From assembly GCF_000165425.1 (NCBI RefSeq), contig NW_001799055.1:437804-501803 (forward strand): 64,000 bases of DNA, in the 5' to 3' direction. This DNA is from Paramecium tetraurelia. Taxonomy: Eukaryota > Ciliophora > Oligohymenophorea > Peniculida > Parameciidae. Under the pieces are notes generated by a model, which did no database searches, was not told the origin of the DNA, and saw only the letters and a list, made by a program, of their open reading frames with translations. Both the position numbers and the translations under genes were made by a program. Positions 40,070 through 51,511 of this stretch are shown here, piece by piece. Position 1 is the stretch's first letter. Each line of letters begins with the position of its first letter.

Positions 40070-41238
40070 AAGATATATTCAATAATTACATCATAAATTT
40101 TAATAATGTACAAAAAAAGTTCTCATTTGGAAAGAAAAATCAATCCAATTGATTCATTCATATGGATACACGAATAAAAGTGTTTTAAGTGAAAAGAAAC
40201 ACAATAAATTACTTAATATTAGAAACTAAAATGTTTGCTATTCATTTTTTAAGGTGAAGTTGTTAGTAATAAGCTCTTATAAAGACTGCAAATATATTAT
40301 TGAAATGCCCTATCGATGCTAATTATAAGACTTTACTATTCTTCAGATTTAGTAAAATCAAAATCTTTGATTATTTATCTTCTTGGCCAATTTTACATGA
40401 ATCAACTTCATAATTTTTCATATATACTCACTACATTAAGAAAAAGCAATCTCTATTCAATCTTTAAATTTTATAGAATCTTTATTACTTTATACATTTA
40501 CCATAAAGTGTTAATCAAATTACTATATATACCTGTCTCATGACAAATCATTAATGCTTGTATCTGTCTCTGTCTCTCAATTAAAAAACAGCGACCAAAC
40601 ATTAAAATTTTGAATATCTGAAAGAAAGTAATGTAGAGAATTTAGAAAATTGTTCTCTATAATTAGAGTATATAAAATAAAAAAGAGAGAACAGCTTGAA
40701 AGGTATAATTAAAAAGGGAGCAAAATTAGAACCCAAAATTATTCTTATCATTATTCTGAAGGAAATACTTCATATAATAGAATGCGATAAAACTTGTTTG
40801 CTAAATTTATAATATCTTGACTTATAAAATTATTTAATTGCAAGGACTATAAAATATGTATACGTTGAAAGACCTTCAAATTATAGATCTTCGTGTGATT
40901 ATAGTTTTTTCCAAAAATAATACATTATTAATTAATTTTATATAAATTTTAAGTTTAGAATCCTGAAATCAGAACAAAATATGTCAAATTAGTTTTTAAA
41001 GAATTCTTAATAAAAATATAATAATGAAACTTATAAATCAAATATAATATTCAGCTCTAGTAAATATATACGGAGTGATAAGCTAGGTTAATGAACTGTA
41101 ATTTTCTATTAATTTAAACTAGTATTAGTAAATGGAATTTGGCGTATCTCTCATGAGATGATACAATTAAGCTTTTTATCAATAAGGGCTAATAAAACAG
41201 TGTTTTAAATTTATTTGATATATTTCATTAATAATTAA
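40070..41238. other. Intergenic, contains an 8-bp inverted repeat
   Basis: About 1.2 kb. TGTTCTCT at 40651-40658 is matched by AGAGAACA at 40686-40693 with a 27-nt loop of A/T. A 75-codon frame at 40316-40543 happens to lack TAA/TAG/TGA but codes only Leu/Ile/Tyr/Ser-rich sequence with no motif. No gene called. Confidence 0.45.
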
Positions 41239-44200
41239 ATGAACTCTCCGCCGCCCAATAGCAAATCAACTGATGCTCAATTCAAATTGGGATTGTTGAA
41301 AGTATTAAGGAGCAATTACTTTGCAGAAGTGGATAGGATGACAGAGGCACATAATTAAGGATTATTTGTAAAAATCAAAAATAGAAATAGGAATCAATTA
41401 TTGATGAGAAAGAATGGTTGAATTGCGGTAAACCTATAGTGGATAAACGACCTGTGCATGAAGCGAAGAGAGCTAATGAAAAAGAAGTTTAAGATGAAGG
41501 AGAGGAACAGAGAAAATAGAGATTGGAGAATTTGAATTTGTATTTGATGGATGGTGTTTTCAAGGCAGGTGAAGAGATGGGATTACAAGAGTGGAATAAA
41601 AGAAGATTGGAAAAATCTCTGATTTCAGAATAAAAATTTTATTATTTCGATGATGATGGAAATCTGGTTGCAGATAGGGAATTTTTTGAGGAAAAAATTT
41701 AAAGATTATTTCTAATTGATTTCGATGAAAACCTGGCATTGTAAACACACCAGAGACCTGCTTCAAGATGTGCAAGAGAAAACCAAAATAAACAGTTACC
41801 ATTCAGATTAGACATCTTTATTGGAGTATTACAATTCTCTTACCATCCTCAATTTTCAAGAGAAGATTAGTATGTTGCAGATCTCAAATATCTGATTAAG
41901 AAATATCGAAAGAGGGCAGATTTGGCTCTGATTCCACATTACTAAAAGACATTAAACATTTTAGAAAAAGAGACAACAGAGTTGTAAAGTAGACCAGATG
42001 ATACCAAGATGGAGATGGAAATGATTTAGTTGGAGAAAGAAAGATTAAGAGAGGAGTTAAGAAAAGAGATAGACAATTTACAGAAATTGATGGAATAGAT
42101 ATATGCAAAGTGGGATACCATAAAGGAGGAAAGAAAGACAGTTGGGGCAACTTCGTCTCCTTATAAGTTAGGAGTCAGATTTTACAATTCAACTGATAAT
42201 ACAAAGGAAGTGGATTTTATATTATAATAAATAGAAATACATAAGGAAAGTAATAAGGATTAGATAATAAGTAAGGCAGAGGAGGCTAGAAGGTAGACAA
42301 TTAGAAGTTTTAGAGTTCAATTAGAAATTGTAATAAACAATCAAGTGGTTGCATAAACAAGAAAGGTTAATTTGGATTGGCCATCTTTTGAGGCTAGAAT
42401 TATGGAGAAACTTTAGGTGTATGTGTTTACAAAGCCAACAAGTGTTAAACTGAGGATATGGAAAGTGCAATTGATTAATAAGTTAATAGATGAGATTGAG
42501 ATAGAATTGCCAGGTGAGAAATCCTTTGCCATAACTAGTACTGGATTTGTTTTGAAGGAAGCATATTTTGCATAAGGTAGAAAGACAATAAGAGACACTC
42601 GTTATTAGGACTTGATTAGTTAAAACAATAAAGCTTTGAATTACAAATCGACAGAGGAGGAATTTGAAGGGTTTATCTCATTCAGAACAGAATGGCCGGA
42701 TTTTGGTCCCAAAATGCCACCTGAAAGTCTTGATATGCAGTATCATTAATTGGAGACTAAATATGAAGATGAATTGGGAGATGCTGATGATATTGAAAAG
42801 ATGATTGTAGATGAGAAATACTTTGATATTAATGATCCTAGAAATGAGGAACTATTTGAAAAATTGACTAAGAAACAAGATAAGCAGACTGAAGTAGTTT
42901 CAGGTGAATGTGTCGTTCCGTATTCTAATATTAAGAGTAAGAGACAGCAATTATTGAAACTCAAATTTGTTTAACCTCAACTGAGCAAGTACAAGATTCC
43001 TTTGTTGGAGCAATAAATAGAAAGAGATGGAGAATTAACCTAGTTTTTGGGTGAGGATGATGATTAAATGGATTATGAGAAGGAGTTGAGGAATTAAAAT
43101 AAGGAAGATCAATTCCAGATTTTAGGAGATTATATCAATGATGAGGCAACTAAATAAAGATTATTGTCTATCTAAAAGACTCTATAAGCTAGAAAGATAG
43201 AAGCCAAATTGAAGAGAGCCAAGAATTAGAGTGGTTTAATCTCAATTGAAAATGTAGTGAATGAATTTCATTTTGAAGCTGCTGCATCTCTATTGGCAGA
43301 ATGCATCAAATCTATATTTACAAAGAGAAGAAAGTTAGGACCTTAAAAAAGAACTAATTTGGATAAGAAAAACCCTACTTAATTGTCTGAAGTTTAAATA
43401 AGTGCATTAGTTATTCAGGGAAATAATGTCCCTATCAGATCATCTGATGTAAGTAAACTATTGGAAGTAAAATAAAAATTAAATCAATATAATTCAGTCA
43501 AAGAAACAATAGAATTATTGGGGAAAATCAAAAAGGTTAGTCCCATCATTTAAGTTTCATTAGACATCCAATCAGAGAATGTGAAGATCATTAGGAACAT
43601 TGATGTCCTCAAGAAGAAATAGAAGCCTCAATTGCCAGGTTAATTGTAAGCATTTGGTTAGTAGGAGGATGAGGAATATGAAGCTGACATTGAAAGGTTA
43701 ATCATTGGATAAAAAGATGATTAATTGACATCTGAAGTTGAAGGAGTCAACCCAGAATGGAATGAACTTATTGATTTTCGAATTGGAAGAGAATTTAAAT
43801 AGTAGTAATTTGATCCTGAAGATTTGATTAATTCAAGAAATAAGGTCACTTTCACCCTATTTGATCAAATTGGTTGGTTCAAATAGAAAGGTATGAATAC
43901 CTAGGAACATACACTCACAATCACAAGAAGATATATAGGTTCAGTGACCATACCATTATTAAATCTATTTTAATAAGAAAAAATGAGTGGAAGATTTAGG
44001 ATCAATAGACCATTGTTCTTGTTAAATTATCGAACTTTGAATGTTGAGAACTTCTTGATGGACCAAAGGAATCAGACATCATAATAAAATGAATTATAGA
44101 GTATATTCAATTAAAGTATATTTAGATTTGCATAATAATTTCGATATTATAGATCCTCATATCCCAACCACAATAGAATTAACAATGACATTGGAGCCTT

Positions 44201-45673
44201 CAATAAAAGTCAATGAGGATTTAAGTGCCACTACCTATTTTCCAGGAGCTGAGAGTACAAACCTGTTCTTATACGGAATTAGACAATTGAATAGATACAG
44301 AGAATAGTTTAAAGATCGTTACATTAAATTCTGGGCTGAGAATCTAAAAGGTGAATCAGTATTCTTGCCAAGATTCATAACTCCTTTGAAACCACCCGAG
44401 ATAGATTTCACTGCAAATTCAATAGAAAAGGCAGCGAGATATGTTTCATTGATTCCGTTTAGAAATGACACTGAAGTCTTTAGAGATTTACCTGACATCT
44501 ATTGTAACAGCCAAGAATTCATAGATTTAAGAGCAGGAGATTTTGAAGAACATGCCCTGTTATTGTGCAATTTCTTTATGTATATTGACGAAAAGATACT
44601 AAAAAGAGATGATATCAAAAATTATGTGGTAATGGGAAGGGGATTGCCCGAAGGCAAAACTTAGTATGTTATGAGAAGATTCACTAAGTCAAATTTTGTG
44701 GAATTGTGGAATCCATAGACTGGTGAAGTGTTTGTCTTTCAGAATTAAGAATACGTTAAAACATTATTCTGCTTTACAGTTTCAAAAGGATATAAAAATT
44801 TAAATGATGTGGATGATGATGCATGTCCATTAACAAATATTGGATGCATTTTTGATAATTAGAACATTTATATTAACATTCAAAACACAGAGGCTCCAAG
44901 TGAAATGAATTTTAATATAGAAGACACTCACTTTTGGGAACCCCTCTTGAATAAAGATCAAATAAAAGCATTCTTCCCAAAAGGTATATTACCAATATCA
45001 AACGAACTTGTATTTGATGTTCCAAGTGTGGAAAGATCAATTCTTGTCCAAGATGAATTGGATAAGTTCTTGAAGAATAAAATCAAAGACTATAGATTTG
45101 AGGATCTAGGATAGAAGAAGGCTCACTTTACAACGACTTTCAACAATCAAAGATATGCATAATTGACTGAATTTATAAGAGATAGAGTGTTGTTTGATCT
45201 GGAATCATTCAAGTTTAGAATTAGAACTACTGGATTAGCAGTATACATCCATTATTATTTTAGAGTGAATATGGGGCCAAAAAGAATAATGACTAACAAT
45301 AATAAGATCAATAGAATCATGAAGAGCAAGAACCAATAAATCATGAGAGCAATCAATAGTGGACATATTAGAAATCTTTGGATTACTTAAAGAAATTGTA
45401 GGAGATGTTGATTCGACAATAAGTAAGAATTGTACAATATTTAAGGAAAAACATGTGAGAGGAAGTAAAGAGATGTATGGATTTCCTCTGAACTTCTCCT
45501 TTGTTGATTACGAAAGAGCATGGGATGAGATCAAAGCCACAGGAATTGCAGATATTATGAGTGATGATATTGAATTTCTTTGCATTACTAGATGCTTCCC
45601 TTATCCTCACTATGTCTTGTCAACATGGGTATTTATAGCAGTCCTCTATAAATCGAAACCAGCTGATATGTGA
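41239..45673 (+). CDS. CC2D2A: CC2D2A homologue, ciliary transition-zone protein
   Basis: About 1440 residues in one gene with small introns near 41369, 44096, 45241 and 45430. The N-terminal half is coiled coil, followed by a C2-like region (NPEWNELIDFRIG, GSVTIPLLNLF) and the hallmark segment LPRFITPLKPPEI. The C-terminal transglutaminase-like part shows EEHALLLCNFFMYID, YVVMGRGLPEGKT, ELWNPQTGEVF, CPLTNIGCIFDNQNIYINI and, at the end, MYGFPLNFSFVDY and CFPYPHYVLSTWVF, all matching CC2D2A. It is an MKS-module protein of the ciliary transition zone, needed for the ciliary gate. The start at 41239 (MNSPPPNSKSTDAQF) is the first ATG after TGA-free sequence. An STPG ciliary gene follows 59 bp downstream. 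Confidence 0.96.
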
Positions 45674-45732
45674 TGACAACATTTTTATTAATTTTATTCA
45701 TTACCATCTTAATCATTAATTATTTCATTATA

Positions 45733-46341
45733 ATGAATTAGCAATTATAAGGAATTCCAGAAACCATTGATTTGAAACTAGAATTCTTTAATGAACGCAA
45801 ACAATAAGAACTACATAAAAGAGCCAGAATGCTAAGATTCACACAGTTAAAAACTAAAGGTTATACCTTTGGTTTGGGTAGATATGTAACTTTATTTTTC
45901 TACATTCTAGCCATTGGAGAGGTAATTAGAAACTCCAGGGCCTGGTCACTATTCTACCCAATAACCAGAAACTCTGATCAGTTACAGTATGGGAGTGAGA
46001 CTAAATTAAAAAGGTATTTATGATAAAATTTTGGTAAGTTCATAAATTTGAGGTTCCGCCTTTGGGTACGTATGAAATTAAAGGATTAGATAAATATGGT
46101 TACTATTCCAATTCGAAATTTAAAAATGCTTGCGCAGCTCTCTTTAGTCCCCTGAAAAACAGTAGTGCTAAATAAGTACTGTGAATACATTAAAAAGTCA
46201 ATTGCATCTCCTGGTCCTGGTGATTATGAATTGCCAGGTAGTATTAATTCAAAAGGGAAGCATTTCGTTTCTAATTTTAAAACGAATTAAGGTTGGGCAC
46301 TTGGCAAAAAGTCACTCTTTCAAAGAAAACCTTATTATTGA
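45733..46341 (+). CDS. STPG/SHIPPO-type sperm-tail PG-rich repeat protein
   Basis: Starts MNQQLQGIPETIDLKLEF. Three introns (25 nt near 45886, 19 nt near 46033, 22 nt near 46174) bring the diagnostic motifs into one frame: LETPGPGHYST, PPLGTYEI and SIASPGPGDYELPGS. PGPGxY repeats mark axonemal microtubule-associated proteins such as the STPG/ODF3 group, which line axonemal or cytoplasmic microtubules. About 180 residues. The neighbouring CC2D2A fits a ciliary role. Confidence 0.88.
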
Positions 46342-46594
46342 AATAAGTAGATTTAAATTTTCTAAAATATTTATTAAATGTAAAATTGTCCTACAATTAT
46401 ATAAATGTTTATATATCTTAAGTTTATAATGGTTAAAAGGTGATTTTACATTCGGATAAAATATGAAATTATTATGGGACAAATAAAATTGATTTTGAAT
46501 ATCATTAGAGAAATCATTTATTTTATATATAGATCCATAATATTATAAGGATTGTTTGTTAACACAATTTAATCTTCATAAATATCTATAAATT

Positions 46595-47816
46595 TCAGAG
46601 CAATTAATGAATTGCATTCAAATATTGCAAAACAGGTTTATAGTACCATCTTTTTGGATGCAGCACTCCTTCAAACCATGATATATGTCCACCAACTTGG
46701 GTCATTAAGGAAATTAGATTTGGATTCTTTAATATAGCGTCTCTTGGATAGACTGCCCTATTATTTATTACTGGATCATCGAAAGAACCCAAAAAAAATA
46801 CAGGGATTTTGACAAACTCCATATAGTTAGCACATTGAATTGATAAATAATGGAAGTCTACAGAAGGCGCACCAAATATTGGTTTAGTGAAGTAGGTATC
46901 AAATTCTAAGGAAGTCTTGGCTTACTACACCTTATTCAAGTCCAAATTGATGTGCTTAGGTATCGGCAAGTATTGATCTATCTTTCTTACTATTAAATTC
47001 ATAAGATTACTCCCTCGCTATTCTTTATCTATGTTTTCTTATATAAGAATCAGACAAACTATCTTCTAAATATCGCATGCCAAGTTAAAAGTCATAAGGA
47101 TTTCCAACACTGACAGCTACCTTAATCAATGGGTCAGTTCCATTGCTTCCACACATTCCCAAATACTTTAGAAGTGTATTGGAACCGAAACTATGGCCTA
47201 TAGCATATATAGTGCTTTTATTATGTTGCTTTGCAATATATTCCAAAACCCTTCTAAAATCCTCTACATGATGAAAGTTTCCTATCTATGGCAGTATTTA
47301 TCTTTTTGGATCCAAATAGATCCTATTATTAAATAGTCTATCATTATATAATACAATCCTCCAATCAGATTAATTCTGGCAAAATTTAGAGAAAAAGTTA
47401 GTTATATAAGGTTCAACCCTTGAAGCAGTCAAACCACTTAAAACAACGACCAAAGGCTTACCTTCTGTTATTTTTGCTTCCTTCTCACTTATTTTCCCTT
47501 CGTAACTTCCCCAATCCAATGCGAAACAACCAAAATCCTTTCCGAAATCTACATATTCCCTCACGAATTTTAGTTTCGGATCCACATCTTATACTTTAGA
47601 AGCAATAATGGCTTATAACAATCCTGTGAATAAATATGGCGTATAGTAAAACATTTTCTATTTCGATTAAATGGATAGGCATACATTTTTAATAATACTG
47701 CATCTATTAATGATTGAAGTGTTAAGGTCATTAGTCACATAATCCAATTAACATCTGCAAGTCCAAAAGTAATACAATATCAAGGCTAGCAAAATTACGA
47801 GAATAATATAATACAT
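46595..47816 (-). CDS. Membrane-anchored alpha/beta hydrolase (ABHD1/3, YheT-like)
   Basis: The start at 47816 gives an N-terminal helix, MYYIILVILLALILYYFW; later ATGs would lose it. Then DPKLKFVREYVDFGKDFGCF, PLVVVLSGLTASR (oxyanion strand), IYAIGHSFGSNTLLKYLG (nucleophile elbow GHSFG, Ser), FFLGSFDDPV (acid) and QVGGHISWFEG (His). A 22-nt intron near 47045 (GTTTGTCTG...TATAAG) restores the frame. Length (about 400 residues) and order of motifs fit the ABHD1/2/3 group of lipases and acyl hydrolases on internal membranes. Substrate unknown. Confidence 0.9.
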
Positions 47817-48271
47817 ATATTAATTGTTTTAAAAATAACTTAATCAAGCTCTTTTCTTATCTTTAACTGAATTCATCCTTTGAGGTTATGCAGAGATATG
47901 GCAATTCATAAACAACTCCATTTTTACTTTGTTTATGTGTAAAATGAGTAAATATCAGTTACATATCTCTCAAATAACTTTATATAAGAATAAATGCAAT
48001 TTAAAGATAGACATTGATTTGAATCGATAATTCTTACCTTTTTCTTATGTAGTTCTACAGACAAATTAATTTTGTAATTTATTTTGTTATCAATACTTTA
48101 TTAAATGAGATGATTTTATAGAATACCAGTTAATCTTAGTTCTTTGTTTACGATATCTATATGATAATACTTTCAGTGTAGATACTAACATTGAATAAAT
48201 GCTTTATAAAATTTTAAAAATCATTAAATAAATATAAAATGAAAACCTCTCCATAATCATTTTAAAGGGAA
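47817..48271. other. Intergenic; weak minus-strand ORF
   Basis: About 455 bp. A minus frame from an ATG near 47965 reads MQLIFTHFTHKQSKN, GVVYELPYLCITSKDEF and runs into the hydrolase start. Too short and overlapping to call. Confidence 0.4.
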
Positions 48272-49203
48272 ATGGAGGAAACCGTTTGGCACACTAGAAA
48301 ATAAAGATAAGAGACGGAGAAGGATATTCAATTAATGAAGAATCGTCTTAAGTTATTAAAGCGAGGGGATGCTCAGTTATCTAAGAGAATTGATGAAACT
48401 AAAAAGAAAACTTAATCCATGATTGACTTAAAAACGAATCATCATTAACAGATTGAATAGGTAATGAAGTATATATATGTTTTATTAGAAAAAGCTAAAT
48501 CAAAAAAATGGTGAGGCATAATTGAAGGAGAAATAGTAATTAAATTACGATCAAAAAAAACAATAAGAAGAACAACTAGAAATGATTAAAAAAGCAATGG
48601 AATAAATTAAATTAGAGGAATATAAAAAAATTAAGTATCAATCTAAAATTATTAAATAGAGAGTTATCAATAAGAAATGCTGAGATGATTAATAAATAAA
48701 AATAAGATTTCATGGTTAAGAATAGGGAAAAGAGAGAACACATCAAAGAGATTATGCATAAATCCAAATCCAATATTTCTCTTTATTGGAATGAAAAATT
48801 ATCTCACATATAAAAAGAAAATGAAAAGTATTTATATCTAATAATATACAATAGAGCAAAAGTAGAAAATAAAAAAGCATGTGAATAAAATAAAGCCTAT
48901 TAAGAAAAGATGGAAATGGAAGAATCCTATATGATGTAGAAATTAATGAGATCCCAAGAAGTGTAAAAAAAATTAGCAATTAAATTGGAAAAAGCAAAGA
49001 ATTTACCTCATGATGAATTTAATTAGATGATTAGAGAGGAGGAAGAAAACTCTAATAATTTGAGAGTAAATAAAAGTGCCGAAATTCCAAGATGGCTACC
49101 AACTCCAGAGAAAGACTCTGCAATTATCCAAGATTTAGACACCGAACCAAAACAAGATTCAGATCAATAGAAAAATGAAGATAATTAACAATAACAAGAA
49201 TGA
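48272..49203 (+). CDS. Coiled-coil protein
   Basis: Starts MEETVWHTRKQRQETEKD and, with 28-nt and 25-nt introns near 48463 and 48635, encodes about 290 residues that are almost all charged helix (KNRLKLLKRGDAQLSK, QLEMIKKAMEQIKLEEYKK). An acidic/Gln-rich end follows a short linker (IPRWLPTPEKDSA). No family recognised; ciliary or basal-body structure is a common role for such ciliate proteins, but there is no direct evidence here. Confidence 0.72.
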
Positions 49204-49482
49204 TCTAAATATAAATATCTAAATTTAATTAGATTAAATGATAATCTTTAAATAAATCTTATCAAAATACACTATAAAGATTTGTTTTCTTTAGTTGTAA
49301 GAATAGATTTAAATAATTAATTTTAACATGATTCTATTTAATAAATATAATATAATTATGATTTTAAACCAAACCTTCCACAAACGAAATATAATGTTAA
49401 AAATATCATTAAATATATTACTGATGATCTATTCATTAATAATAGAGATCTGTAAAGTTCTTACTCTTAATATTAAAGAACT

Positions 49483-50264
49483 ATGAAAGAATAGAGACTA
49501 CTTTTTATTAGTATTCATTAGATATTAAAATAACATATAAAATTTATGTAAATTAATGGCCGTTTAACTTCAGGTGATAAATACCCTGAAGCCAATATAG
49601 AAAAAGAGGCGGCTGAAATGGCATCGAGAATTATGGAGAGAGTTCGTTAAAAATCAAATGTCAAATCTGCTTAAAGGATAATAGTGAAACCAGAAAATTT
49701 TAGATCAAGTGATTATAAACCTAGACCTTCTGATATTCAAATCGGTAGGGAAGGAACCACATCTATTACTGATCGTAATGAACTCAATTTTGAACCTAAT
49801 TTCAATCAATTCAATCCCCTCAAAAATGGCTTTACATCAAAAAACAATTTAATCGAAACCATTAAAATACCTTAAAGATCATAGTTCAAATCGGCATCTA
49901 CAGGTATGTAAGACATCTTTTAAAAAACTGTTAAATTAAACAATAACAATTATTACGTACCTGAATTTTAATCATAATCTACTACTGATAAACCAGATAG
50001 CACTAAATTAATTAAACTAACGTATACAATCTTATTAATAATAATAGTGATAGTGTAAGTAGTCTGGTAAATCAGAAATACGATCTATAAGCTAAACATA
50101 GAAGAGTAGAAAGTAATACACAATTTAAGCCCATTTTAAATACAAAACCGTATCAATTACACACTCCTGTTAAGTAGAATAAAGAAGACATAGTTTCATA
50201 ATTATTAGGAAGTTTACGAAATCAGAAGAAATACTCAGACTATAAAAATTCAGCTGAAAAATGA
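49483..50264 (+). CDS. Hypothetical protein, 5' end uncertain
   Basis: The body is clear: GRLTSGDKYPEANIEKEAAEM, then a region of repeated Pro/Asp/Asn, and a 26-nt intron (GTATACAATC...AATAATAG near 50031) leading to the Lys/Gln-rich end ...QLLGSLRNQKKYSDYKN. The same frame is open upstream to about 49240 (DDLFINNRDLQSSYSQ) but has no ATG there, so there may be an upstream exon. I give the first in-frame ATG. Unknown function. Confidence 0.6.
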
Positions 50265-51511
50265 ACTACTATATAAAAATTTAATTTACTCTAAAATAAA
50301 TAAGTACAAGATAAATCTAATTAAATCCATTTTCATGTAATAATTAAGTAAATTCACATAATTAAATCACATATAATAATTTATCTGATATTTTTTTAAA
50401 TTTACTTTTTTTTATCATTAGGTAATTTGTTTAAAAAATAAATTTTAATACATCAATTATTAGGTTTAAATAAATTATCATAATAATATATATAAATTTT
50501 ATTAGAATAAGTATTTCTTGAATTAAAGCATTGGTTAATAATATTTGATTAAATTGTAATATTAGTAGTCATTACTTTGCGTGAGTTGTATATTTAATAT
50601 CTATTAGACTAAATATATTATTCTAAAAATAGTTATTCATGAAATTTACACTAAAATTCCATGCTAATATTGACGTATGTAGGAAATATATTCATCACTT
50701 TTTAAAATTTAATATTTTTATTCCTTATATCAAAAATGTTTATTAACTCCTCTTATAACGTTTCGAAAAAAAAAATTATCATAAAAAATTTTTAGACAAC
50801 CCCCATAAATTTCCATATTTGATTTGAATTATAATACTAAGACAAAAGGCATCGATTTTTATCGAATTGATTTTTGAATTCATCAACAATTTATTGTCTT
50901 TAATTTATGTAATTTCTTTTTATTGAGGAATATAATATTAAATATCTTTAATTATATGAAAAAATTCTTAATTAACTTTGATCATAAGTCATGAATATTT
51001 TATATGCTTAAGACTTCATATAAAAATTCAAGGTGAAAAGATAGAATTTGAAATTTAAAAATTAAATAACCATTAATTTTTTTAGGAAAACTTGAATAGT
51101 AATAAATTCAAACAATTAAATTTAATTTAATCGATTTTAAAGCTTCTTGTATATCTATTAAATTCAAATTGACTTTGAATAAGTAAATACTTCTATTATT
51201 CTTAATATTAATCGAGCTATTTAATTTGTTTGAGGCTTTTCTTAGAGCTGTAAACAAGGTCATGTTCAATTTTTTATCAGAAATTATGAATTTGTATCAT
51301 TAGGAAAAATTCAAGATATTAAGAAAGCATTTGTACCTTCTGTAATATATTTAAAAATCTATATGGGGGGGATCATTTTGATTTGAGATGTAAGTTATAT
51401 TTATGTAAGTATTAATTTTGAATGTTGCGTTTGAGGTATCAACAAGACAAAATATAAATAAATAACATATAAGGTTTATTGATTTTAAAAATATAAATTA
51501 ATCGAAACATT
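50265..51511. other. Intergenic, very AT-rich
   Basis: About 1.2 kb with long A/T runs and no supportable gene. A run of seven G at about 51364-51370 stands out against the composition. Confidence 0.5.

Noticed and set aside
40316..40543. 75-codon frame free of all three standard stops
   Set aside because: No motif, hydrophobic low-complexity content and no partner exons; one such frame is expected by chance.
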